Positions 9,701 through 15,188 of a stretch of 15,188 nt of DNA are shown here, piece after piece. The stretch's first letter is position 1, and each line of letters opens with the position of its first letter. Position numbers and translations under genes: made by a program. The notes under the pieces are model-generated. The model saw only the letters and a program-made list of their open reading frames with translations. It had not been told where the DNA came from and did no database searches. Source of the stretch: Phoronis ovalis (Eukaryota; Phoronida; Phoronidae); contig JAOXYB010028745.1 in assembly GCA_028565635.1 (NCBI GenBank), forward strand, positions 1-15,188, in the 5' to 3' direction.

Positions 9701-10362
9701 TGGTAACCGTTCCAAGTTCAGTGCTATAGGACAGCAGCTTGATTTCCTTGGACCTGGAGAACAGATTCATGTATGCGACTCCAGTATTCCTCCTGTCAAT
9801 CCAGCAGGCGTAACACCTAGAAATGGAACCTCATTTGCTGCACCCTATGTAGCTGGTATAACTGCACAATTACTGGCTATTACAGAAAAACTAGGCAAGT
9901 CCTTTAAATCAATGTCATTTTTCTCAGAGGTACAAATGTTTGTTGTGCTAATGTGCTAGTATTATCAAAATGCAACTTTAAGTTTCGGAGAGGGACTACT
10001 AAAACCTGAAAAGAACGTATAAGAAAGTTAGTGGAGTCAAGTATATATATGCAGTTGAGGATGTTTTCCATCAATGTGTGATCCACAAATTTATTTTAGT
10101 GAAAATATGTGCTTTAATTTTACCCCTCATTGTTAATCAAAGTATTGATCTTCCAGGTGAGCAGCAGCAAACAGGTTTAGGTAAGAGATTAAGAAAGCAA
10201 TTGACAAACACTGAGACCATGAAACACCTTTTGAAGCGAGTGTCTACAGAAAAACGTCACAGCGATGAGAGAGGATTTGGACTGTTACAACCAACCACTT
10301 TGTTAGAATACGGTCCAGAACATTTCTTAAGGGTTGTGCAAAAGGTTACTAGTTCTTTATGA
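658..10362 (+). CDS. 2A-LRR-Roc-COR-subtilase multidomain protein (5 exons, 2539 aa)
   Basis: I assembled this gene as join(658-790, 1165-7488, 7653-7775, 9061-9894, 10157-10362), a 7620-nt CDS. Every junction is phase 1 and reads through in frame. Domain order with approximate residues: hydrophobic 2A leader 1-34, LRR array 80-1518, Roc GTPase 1545-1765, COR-like 1773-2090 with a CPHC cluster at 2083-2086, linker 2153-2193, S8 peptidase 2200-2530. The LRRs should sense a ligand or partner, Roc-COR should act as a GTP-dependent dimerisation switch, and the C-terminal subtilase should be the proteolytic output. This division of labour is inferred from ROCO and NLR families. No classical I9 propeptide precedes the protease and no second signal peptide is seen, so the protease is probably controlled by the LRR-Roc-COR part. 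It could instead be two genes, an LRR-ROCO ending at 7652 and a subtilase starting near 9061. The matching phases and the lack of a convincing stop, poly(A) signal or start between them favour one gene. Confidence 0.75.
733..759 (+). other. 2A ribosome-skipping motif GDIESNPGP
   Basis: The codons read G-D-I-E-S-N-P-G-P, matching the 2A consensus D(V/I)ExNPGP exactly. In known 2A sequences the ribosome fails to form the Gly-Pro bond, here between Gly33 and Pro34. That would release a 33-residue peptide and continue with a 2506-residue product starting at Pro34. The residues just upstream are strongly hydrophobic. In sea urchin NLR genes such N-terminal 2A sequences are reported to act as signal peptides when skipping fails, giving dual targeting; applying that here is inference. 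A chance match to all conserved positions, in frame with a large LRR exon, is very unlikely. Confidence 0.9.
791..1164 (+). other. Intron 1 (phase 1, 374 nt)
   Basis: The donor is AAG|GTACAT and the acceptor is TTTATTTACAG. Splicing joins G to GT-GAA, giving Gly-Glu. A candidate mini-exon around 941-977 was considered and rejected because its phase does not fit. I see no other gene-like content here. Confidence 0.7.
1165..7488 (+). CDS. Exon 2: giant LRR-Roc-COR exon
   Basis: This 6324-nt exon has no stop in its frame. After about 35 residues of N-terminal cap it encodes roughly 60 leucine-rich repeats of alternating 24 and 23 residues, with pattern LxxLPxxLxxLxxLxxLxLSxN. Roc follows: P-loop GETNAGKTS (residues 1552-1560), switch II DFGGQ (1599-1603), a G4-like HSDK (1663-1666) and a G5-like ISS ending near 1749. 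The COR-like region opens with ESWYEFAKSV and ends near 2090 at a CPHC motif. The exon ends at AAAAGAG|GTACAT, with the same donor hexamer as exon 1. Human relatives by architecture are the LRR-Roc-COR proteins, MFHAS1-like rather than LRRK-like, since no kinase follows. The LRR count is well above the dozen or so typical of ROCO proteins. Without splicing, the frame would run on to a stop at 7650-7652. Confidence 0.9.
1272..5590 (+). repeat. LRR-coding tandem array, 141-bp double-repeat unit (~60 LRRs)
   Basis: A 47-residue (141-bp) double LRR repeats through this stretch. One half carries a CKLTKLKVLNLSGN-type strand and the other a NLTNLEELxLSNS-type strand. Each repeat has an LP pair and many have a conserved Cys (DSLCKL/DSLCEL). 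Repeat identity is highest at the 5' end (1400-3800) and falls towards Roc, where the last repeats (about 5280-5590) are the most divergent. Long stretches in the 5' half are near-identical at the nucleotide level, indicating recent unequal crossing-over or gene conversion. Confidence 0.9.
1406..3800 (+). repeat. 564-bp higher-order repeat within the LRR array
   Basis: Two independent comparisons give the same offset. The CTCATTACCTGATAGC block recurs at 1406 and 1970, and the AATGAACTTTTGTCAAGA block at 2451, 3015 and 3579. All spacings are exactly 564 bp, which is 4 x 141 bp or eight LRRs (188 residues). Blocks of about 564 bp starting near 1406, 1970, 2534, 3098 and 3662 can be read; the first two pair closely, as do the third, fourth and the incomplete fifth. 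Regularity breaks at about 3870. Confidence 0.85.
5655..6345 (+). other. Roc (Ras-of-complex) GTPase domain
   Basis: The codons give a P-loop GETNAGKTS, a hydrophobic switch II strand ending DFGGQ, and VAAHSDK at the G4 position, where ROCO proteins usually show THxD. A Lys/Glu-rich, coiled-coil-like insert follows (about residues 1680-1740), then FVISSK as G5. The domain directly follows the LRR array, as in ROCO proteins. GTP binding is expected because the Lys and Thr of the P-loop and the Gly-Gly-Gln of switch II are present. Confidence 0.85.
6346..7290 (+). other. COR-like region with C-terminal CPHC cluster
   Basis: This region follows Roc and opens with the ESWYEFAKSV-type segment seen at the start of COR domains. 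Its later part has LLFPWYL, an RRL...HFWPEIP block and an amphipathic stretch ending with CPHC, typical of animal ROCO proteins lacking a kinase. COR normally mediates dimerisation. A further Cys pair (KPCYCRG) follows CPHC within about ten residues and could form a small metal-binding site; that is inference. Confidence 0.7.
7489..7652 (+). other. Intron 2 (phase 1, 164 nt), open in frame
   Basis: The donor is GAG|GTACAT and the acceptor is TTATTTTTATAG. The intron has no in-frame stop until the TAG formed by the acceptor itself (7650-7652). Retention would therefore add 54 residues, largely hydrophobic, to an LRR-Roc-COR protein of about 2206 residues with no protease. Confidence 0.7.
7653..7775 (+). 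CDS. Exon 3: acidic/His-rich linker
   Basis: This 123-nt exon codes for residues 2153-2193. It enters in phase 1 (G+AA gives Glu) and leaves in phase 1 at GCTT|GTAAGT, a strong donor. The peptide is rich in His, Glu and Asp and has no recognised domain. It connects the COR end to the protease and may act as a hinge or activation-cleavage site (inference). A decayed paralogous exon lies in the next intron. The residues LNETYHQ are the best conserved part between the two. Confidence 0.65.
8361..8451 (+). pseudogene. Decayed duplicate of linker exon 3
   Basis: The 3' part matches exon 3: CTTGATGAAACCAACCATC against CTTAATGAAACCTACCATC (16 of 19), and both end before a GTAAGT donor in phase 1. 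The encoded LDETNH resembles LNETYH. However, AG acceptors near the 5' end (8359-8360 and 8370-8371) enter in the wrong phase, and the frame has a TGA at 8346. Inclusion in the main frame therefore looks impossible. Confidence 0.5.
8624..8970. mobile_element. MITE-like element in intron 3 (18-bp inverted ends)
   Basis: Sequence 8624-8641 (AATTACTGACCTTATAGT) is the reverse complement of 8953-8970 at 16 of 18 positions. The interior is AT-rich and non-coding. I see no clear target-site duplication, so the transposon class is unknown. Confidence 0.4.
9061..9894 (+). CDS. Exon 4: S8 subtilisin-like protease catalytic domain
   Basis: Entering in phase 1 after TTATTTCAG, this exon encodes a ~35-residue lead-in and then the S8 core. 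All four signature residues are present: Asp2237 in VLDSG, His2277 in HNHGTGVAA, the oxyanion-hole Asn2380 in PSNDG, and nucleophile Ser2451 in GTSFAAPYVAG. The Asp-to-His spacing (40 residues) fits family S8. The protease is expected to cleave peptide bonds by the Ser-His-Asp mechanism. The PSNDG motif replaces the more usual AGNDG but keeps the Asn. No I9 propeptide is visible upstream; the linker and COR take that place. The exon ends in phase 1 at CTAG|GCAAGT, a GC donor. Reading through it would stop at 9957-9959 and lose the last 67 residues. Confidence 0.85.
9895..10156 (+). other. Intron 4 (phase 1, 262 nt) with GC-AG ends
   Basis: The donor AG|GCAAGT is the consensus for the minor GC-AG class. 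The acceptor is TATTGATCTTCCAG. Splicing joins G to GT-GAG (Gly-Glu) and keeps the frame to the family-like C-terminus in exon 5. No GT donor nearby offers an equally good frame. Confidence 0.65.
10157..10362 (+). CDS. Exon 5: C-terminal end of the S8 domain
   Basis: The exon encodes a basic helix-like stretch (GKRLRKQL) and then a GFGLLQPTTLLEYG segment, typical of the closing helix and strand of subtilase domains after the Ser motif. It ends at TGA 10360-10362. Phase-1 entry at 10157 fits the exon 4 end exactly. The mature protein therefore ends soon after the S8 fold, with no P-domain or C-terminal membrane segment. Confidence 0.8.
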
Positions 10363-10763
10363 TTAGGAGGCTCTGTTTTAGTTCAATATCATATCTAGCT
10401 ATGTACTTCTTTACTAAGAAAAACATAATTAGCGAGTCATTAAATTTGTTTAGTACTTTGTATGTATATAACAAAGGGTAACATATGGATTGCACATAAA
10501 ATGACATTGATGTTGACTATGTCTGAATTAATGCAGTTTAAATAATTTAAGGAAAATTATGATATGATATAATTTTATCAGCTAAAAATACTAGAATTCT
10601 TGAAATATAGATATGTAAGTAGTTTGCATCCTATCGTGGACATCCTGTTCACTTGCCTGACAACTTAACTCTAACAATATGTTCAATGTATTTGATACCT
10701 CCAAATACAACACACTTGTAAATATTTTGTTTAGCTTGATCTTCTTTTTTACTTTATCTAGTT
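10363..10763. other. 3' UTR and spacer
   Basis: AT-rich non-coding DNA with the candidate poly(A) signal near its start. I see no further gene. Confidence 0.5.
10439..10444 (+). terminator. Candidate poly(A) signal ATTAAA
   Basis: ATTAAA lies 77 bases after the stop codon and is followed by a T/G-rich stretch (about 10445-10470) fitting a downstream element. No AATAAA is closer. It is a plausible 3' end for the gene, but ATTAAA is common in AT-rich DNA. Confidence 0.4.
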
Positions 10764-11694
10764 AGGGTTGCTCCTATTGCAAGCCTATTGATTTTGTATC
10801 GGATTTCTTTATTTTTCTTCCAATTTTCAGCAAGCTATATCTTGAAGGCGGTTACAGCTAGGAACTTGGTACTTGATGTGTGAAATCCCTGGGGTAGGCC
10901 ATTGTTGACCTTGAGGTCAAAGATTAATTTTTAAAATTGCTCAAAATGTTCAAAAATGATGGTGTCAAGTTACGACAAAGTAATTTTGATGACTTTTTAA
11001 AATATTTCAGTACTAAAAGGTGGGGTTTTTTTTGGCATGTTTTCAATTAATTTATTGATCTTCCAATTTTCACCAAGCTACCGGATACCATTGCTGACCT
11101 TGAGGTCAAAAGGTCACTTGGATGTCAAATTTTGGAAAAAAATTCAAAATGTAAAATGATAGTATTTTTTTCAATTAATTTATTGATCTTCCAATTTTCA
11201 CTAAGCTATCTCGAAGTCTGATGATATTTGAGGTTTGACATCTCCAGGATAAGCCATTGCTGACCTTGGGGTAAAAGGCCATTTAGGGGTCAAAGGTCAA
11301 AATTCTGAAATTGCTAGAAATATTCCAAAATGATGGTATTAGGTTATAAAAAGGTAATTTTGATGAACTATTAGAATATTTAGGTATTAAAAGGTAAATT
11401 TTTTTAACCATCTTGTAAATTAATTTTATGGAAGAAAGATACTGCAAATCATAGTGCTTAGTCCAATAGTGTTTGTACTTTGACATCTGACAGTCTGGAG
11501 TTGACCTTGATGTCAAAAGGTTATCTGGAGGTCAAAGTTCAAACTCTCAAAATGGCATACAATATTCAGAAAGCATAGAAGTCGAGAAATCTCAAAGCAA
11601 TAAATTTCTACTATTTGCTGAAAAGTTCTAAAATGATGTTGAAAGGTGATTTAGAGGTCAGGTAACGTTCGTAAAAGCCAATATGAGCAACCCT
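10764..11694. mobile_element. Inverted-repeat-bounded element with internal ~130-250-bp repeats
   Basis: The left end AGGGTTGCTCCTATTG (10764-10779) and right end (11679-11694) are reverse complements at 15 of 16 positions, giving a ~930-bp non-coding element. Inside, CTTCCAATTTTCA(G/C)CAAGCTA recurs at 10817, 11060 and 11188, and a block with TGACCTTGAGGTCAAAGGTCA-type sequence recurs about four times (near 10906, 11095, 11260, 11502). A 12-bp direct repeat, TATCTAGTTAGG, lies at 10755-10766 and 11711-11722, slightly offset from the inverted ends. It could be a target-site duplication if the true ends lie outside the inverted repeats. No transposase is present, so the element is non-autonomous. 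Confidence 0.6.
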
Positions 11695-11900
11695 GCCTTT
11701 GCTAAAAGGCTATCTAGTTAGGTATTTCATGTATTCTTATCAATTACCAGTTTTTTACAGTTTTTATCAAAATGTAATCACTCAATGGCTAAAGTAACCA
11801 AGCGATATATTTATACCTGTATTGTCAATATTATACGTTCATTCTGTTAATGTACTAAAATACAATGACTGCATATAGTGAACTAAAATGCAGTTTTACT

Positions 11901-12319
11901 AAGCTATACATTTTTGGAAAGGTACCACCATAAGGAATATAACAAGTTACTTTTACTTATCTGCCACACGGTTATGAATAAGTAAAAGTCATTTTGTGTA
12001 AAAACCAAGTCAAACACCCGTGCATATACCAAGCCAAATTAACTTCTAATGGGGGATCTCCAATAATATTTTTTGAAACTTTGCCTAGTTATTAATTGAG
12101 GCGTTTCTAAAACATGGGTGTAGAAAATGAAAACATTCTGGTAGTTGAGTTTTGAAGAGCTATAACTTTCGAATAAAATCAATTTTTAAAATCGGGCATT
12201 TTTTTGTTTTAGACATTTCCATTTATAGTAGCGAAATTGTCCCTTTACTGTTAACATGCGAAGATAAAAAAATAAACGTTCATGGTATTCCAGGTACTCC
12301 TTTCCAAAAATGTATGCTT
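11901..12319. mobile_element. MITE-like element with ~22-bp imperfect inverted ends
   Basis: AAGCTATACATTTTTGGAAAGG at 11901 is inverted at 12298-12319 with one base inserted or deleted and about one mismatch. The shared core CATTTTTGGAAAGG is perfect, and a GTACC follows within a few bases on the inner side of both. TACT lies next to both outer ends, offset by one base on the right. The interior has no credible ORF. Confidence 0.45.
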
Positions 12320-13298
12320 GTACTATGTTATTAATGTTTTCATTAATTTGTCCACAATTTGATAACTTGTGACGAAATGGTTCTCGCTATCATAAAGTAA
12401 TATAGATCTATAATTTATATGTACAGATTATGTGAAAGTATGAAAACATCTAAGCTTTTTAAGTATTTTTTTTAAATATTTTATTTAGACACTTTGTGAA
12501 AAGTTATATATTTTGTATAACAGAAATTAATAAAGTCTGACAAACTATTTTGTTTTTGTACAGTATGTGAAATACTTTGGTATAACTTTTTGAATATGTG
12601 CATTTTGTTTTGAATTTTTCATTTTAACATTTTTCAATCACTTTTAGACCATATTAACTGCATTGCGATTCATAAATGTTGTAGAATTGTATACTTTTTG
12701 AATATCTCATTTGACCTTAAAATAATATTATTTTGACAAAAAGTAACATCGTATTCAGCAGATTATAAGAAAAGGGTTAACTATTAAAACAATGACTTGT
12801 ATAGGATTTGAGGAGAAACTGGCATAGCTGTGGGATGCGCAAATTATCTTATCAAGTCACTCCATTTTGACATGCAATAATTGTAGAGAAACAAAAGATG
12901 CACAATATCTTTGACAAGGGAATCTACAACATAAAACATTTCTAATGCCACACAATTCCAAAAATCTATTTAATCAGAATTTTATAATTAAAAATATGCC
13001 AACGTAATAAATGGATTTGTATTTAAATGAAGTGCAGTATTAGTGTCACGCCAAGTAATAAAAATTTAGGCAAGGCATGCTGAAAATGTGTTTTAGTTTT
13101 TGAGCAAGCTGACTGTATTTTTTTAGTAAAGTATGTTCCTATATGGTTTCCACGCAGTGAATGATCAGGTTTAATGATTTAGTTTGTATGTGTGGAAAAA
13201 ATACTTTTTACAGTTACTAGTATTTGTTGCTAATAAATGAAGCGCATGATAACATCATGCCACGAATATGGATCTCTGCATCTTGAAACATTTTTGTT
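12320..13298. other. AT-rich intergenic DNA
   Basis: No coding region, RNA gene or clear repeat seen. An AATAAA at 12529-12534 has no gene attached. Confidence 0.5.
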
Positions 13299-13557
13299 AT
13301 AAGTATATTATATATTGCCATGCTAACTGTATAAATATAAGTTATAAAAATTAGTTAAATTCAATTTTAATTTTTGGACAGATGCATAATATTATATTAT
13401 ATACCAACTGTTCACGACGCATGTACACACACCAGATCTGAGAAACCTTGACCTCGACACTCCACCTGTTATACAAGAGTACCGATCATGCAAGGCGAGT
13501 TAATAATGGAGATTTGATTGAAATGATAATGTTATACATAATTTATCTGCTTATTTA

Positions 13558-13580
13558 AATATATATATATATATATATAA
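13558..13580. repeat. (TA)n microsatellite
   Basis: An uninterrupted TA run inside copy 1 of the tandem duplication. The matching part of copy 2 is a broken AT-rich stretch, so it expanded after duplication or decayed in copy 2. Confidence 0.8.
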
Positions 13581-13738
13581 TTATATAATATACTTCTAAA
13601 GATATAATCGCATGCAAACTCAGCAGAATATCCTCAAGCATAGCCGGAATTGCGACTGACCTACACACCGTGTGTGCATTTGTATAAGTATACTATATAG
13701 TGCCATGCTAACTGTATAAATATAAATTATTTAAAACT

Positions 13739-13766
13739 GAATATATATATATGTGTGTGTGTATAT
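13739..13766. repeat. Compound (TA)n(TG)n microsatellite
   Basis: ATATATATATATGTGTGTGTGTATAT in copy 2. Copy 1 has a different AT-rich spacer at this point. Confidence 0.8.
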
Positions 13767-14055
13767 CATACCAACTGTTCACGACGCATGTACACACACC
13801 ATACCTGAGAAACCTTAACCTCAACACTCCCCCTCTTATACAAGAGTACCGGTCATGCAAGGCGAGTTAATAATGAAATGTTGATTGAAATGGTAATGTT
13901 ATACATAATTTATCTGCTTATTTAAAAAATATAAATATAATAATTATATAATATACTTCTAAAGATATAACCGGATGCAAACTCAGTAGAATGTCCATCA
14001 ATGTCCTCAAACATAGCCGGAATAATTGCGACCGACCTACACACCGTGTGTGCAT

Positions 14056-14851
14056 GAACCTTAAAAATCTAATTAAAAGATAAATGTATATTTTCTTTGT
14101 TTACAATAGTAATACAGAAAATAAAATAAAAATGAGTTTTATATGATTAGTCTATTTAGGATGCATTGGATCTGGTACATATTGTCATATAAATAAAACC
14201 GGATAAAAGGTATATTGGTATAATTATACTGAAAACCGTTATTGCCCTTGGCCTAATACTGTTAATATTTAATTTATAGTTACACATTTTATACAAACTC
14301 TGCTTCTTCCCGTCTACCTTTCGGGTGTGTATTATTCGTTTTTAAATGTTTGTTTCACTGTTGTTATTGCATTGTGACAAGTAATGTTTGGAAATTCCCA
14401 TCAAACTTTGTAAAAAAAAAAACCCAGCGGCCACGTACTATAGTAGTATAATCTATTGTAGGTTTTGTTAGCAAAACTATTCTACTTCAGCAGTCTATTG
14501 TAGTCAGTCAGTAATCAAAGTGAGTCTACTGTGCATAATGTAAAAATTCGTGACACAGAAAAATCCCAATTATTAACCAATCATAAGTTCACACAATAAT
14601 TCTTACTAGTGTGGCAGGTAAATAATAAAACATGTGATCGTTTTGTTTAATATTTTCAACGATAGCCGATCTTTCAGAAGTACATACAATAAATATCTGT
14701 TGAATCACTCAGCATCGTGTATCTGTATTTGTACATGCATTAAAAAGGTACTTGTTTCTACCTTATCAGCGGTACAGAAAACCTGGCATTTATACTTGGC
14801 GTTTATAAGAAAGGTGAGTCCTGCTTCATTTTTTGACCAAGATATTTGGAG
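14056..14851. other. Non-coding DNA, nothing recognised
   Basis: AT-rich, without a credible gene. A 103-codon frame from 14634 runs into the repeat at the right end and has no domain or supporting context. Confidence 0.4.
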
Positions 14852-15170
14852 AAAAGGCTATACTTTTCGCAGAAGTCGCTTGAAATCCCGGGGGGTAACA
14901 GTCAGAATAGTTGGGTACGCATGTTCGTTACAAAAGCCAGGGTGAAAGGGTATGTTTTTCAGCATTCAGACCGGGCATCCAGTACGCCCTGAAAAGGGTA
15001 TAAAATAGCTTTAAAATCTTATAAAAACGAAAATTTAGCCCCAATTATAATAAAAGGGTGTGTTTTTACTACCTAGATTCAAGACCGAAATAGGATATCT
15101 TGTTTTCAGGTATTCGCTTGTTTCGGAAAAAAAATCTCTTATATGATAAGTAATTGGATATGTTTTAGTT
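14852..15170. repeat. Degenerate short repeat around AAAAGGGTATGTTTT
   Basis: Related blocks occur near 14852, 14944, 14993, 15052, 15090 and 15148, at irregular spacings of about 40-90 bases. The stretch is locally richer in G+C than the DNA before it. It looks like part of an interspersed or satellite-like repeat cut by the window edge. Confidence 0.4.
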
Positions 15171-15188
15171 CGCCCTACATTCTACGTA

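Larger units (their letters stand above)
13299..14055. repeat. ~380-bp tandem duplication (two copies)
   Basis: Copy 1 (13299-13679) and copy 2 (13684-14055) share, in order, TGCCATGCTAACTGTATAAATATAA, ACCAACTGTTCACGACGCATG, TACAAGAGTACCG, CATGCAAGGCGAGTTAATAATG, TATACTTCTAAAGATATAA and CACACCGTGTGTGCAT. Differences are point changes and small indels in AT-rich parts, so the duplication is moderately old. Both copies end at the same CACACCGTGTGTGCAT motif. Confidence 0.85.

Noticed and set aside
14634-14945. 103-codon plus-strand frame
   Set aside because: It runs into a repeat, and no domain or family was recognised.

Overview
The window looks like AT-rich genomic DNA from a marine invertebrate. 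It has spliced coding exons with GT-AG (and one GC-AG) introns, metazoan-type LRR-ROCO and subtilase domains, TA microsatellites and several short inverted-repeat (MITE-like) elements. Repeats carrying TGACCTTGAGGTCA-type motifs and the 2A-led LRR gene make a lophotrochozoan, perhaps a bivalve mollusc, my best guess. That is inference: no species marker is present.

One large plus-strand gene fills 658-10362. I assembled it from five exons (658-790, 1165-7488, 7653-7775, 9061-9894, 10157-10362) whose junctions are all phase 1 and keep one frame, giving 2539 residues. In order it encodes: (i) a hydrophobic N-terminus ending in a 2A ribosome-skipping motif (DIESNPGP); (ii) about 60 leucine-rich repeats, in part organised as a 564-bp higher-order repeat; (iii) a Roc GTPase with P-loop, DxGGQ switch II and a charged coiled-coil-like insert; (iv) a COR-like region with a CPHC cysteine cluster; (v) a short acidic/His-rich linker; and (vi) a C-terminal S8 subtilisin-like protease with intact Asp-His-Asn-Ser residues. 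The layout is sensor (LRR), GTPase switch (Roc-COR), effector protease (S8), under a leader that could send the protein to two compartments. I know of no described family with this complete architecture, and it is the main candidate for a new system, plausibly an innate-immune or cell-death receptor. Intron 2 is open in frame and intron 4 has a GC donor, so protease-free or protease-truncated isoforms are possible.

Upstream (1-657) is non-coding, with a T/C homopolymer block and uORFs. Intron 3 (7776-9060) holds a decayed copy of the linker exon and a 347-bp inverted-repeat element. Downstream (10363-15188) I see no gene. It holds a candidate poly(A) signal, a ~930-bp inverted-repeat-bounded element with internal repeats rich in AGGTCA half-sites, a ~420-bp MITE-like element, a ~380-bp tandem duplication with TA/TG microsatellites, and a degenerate GGGTATGTTTT repeat at the right end.
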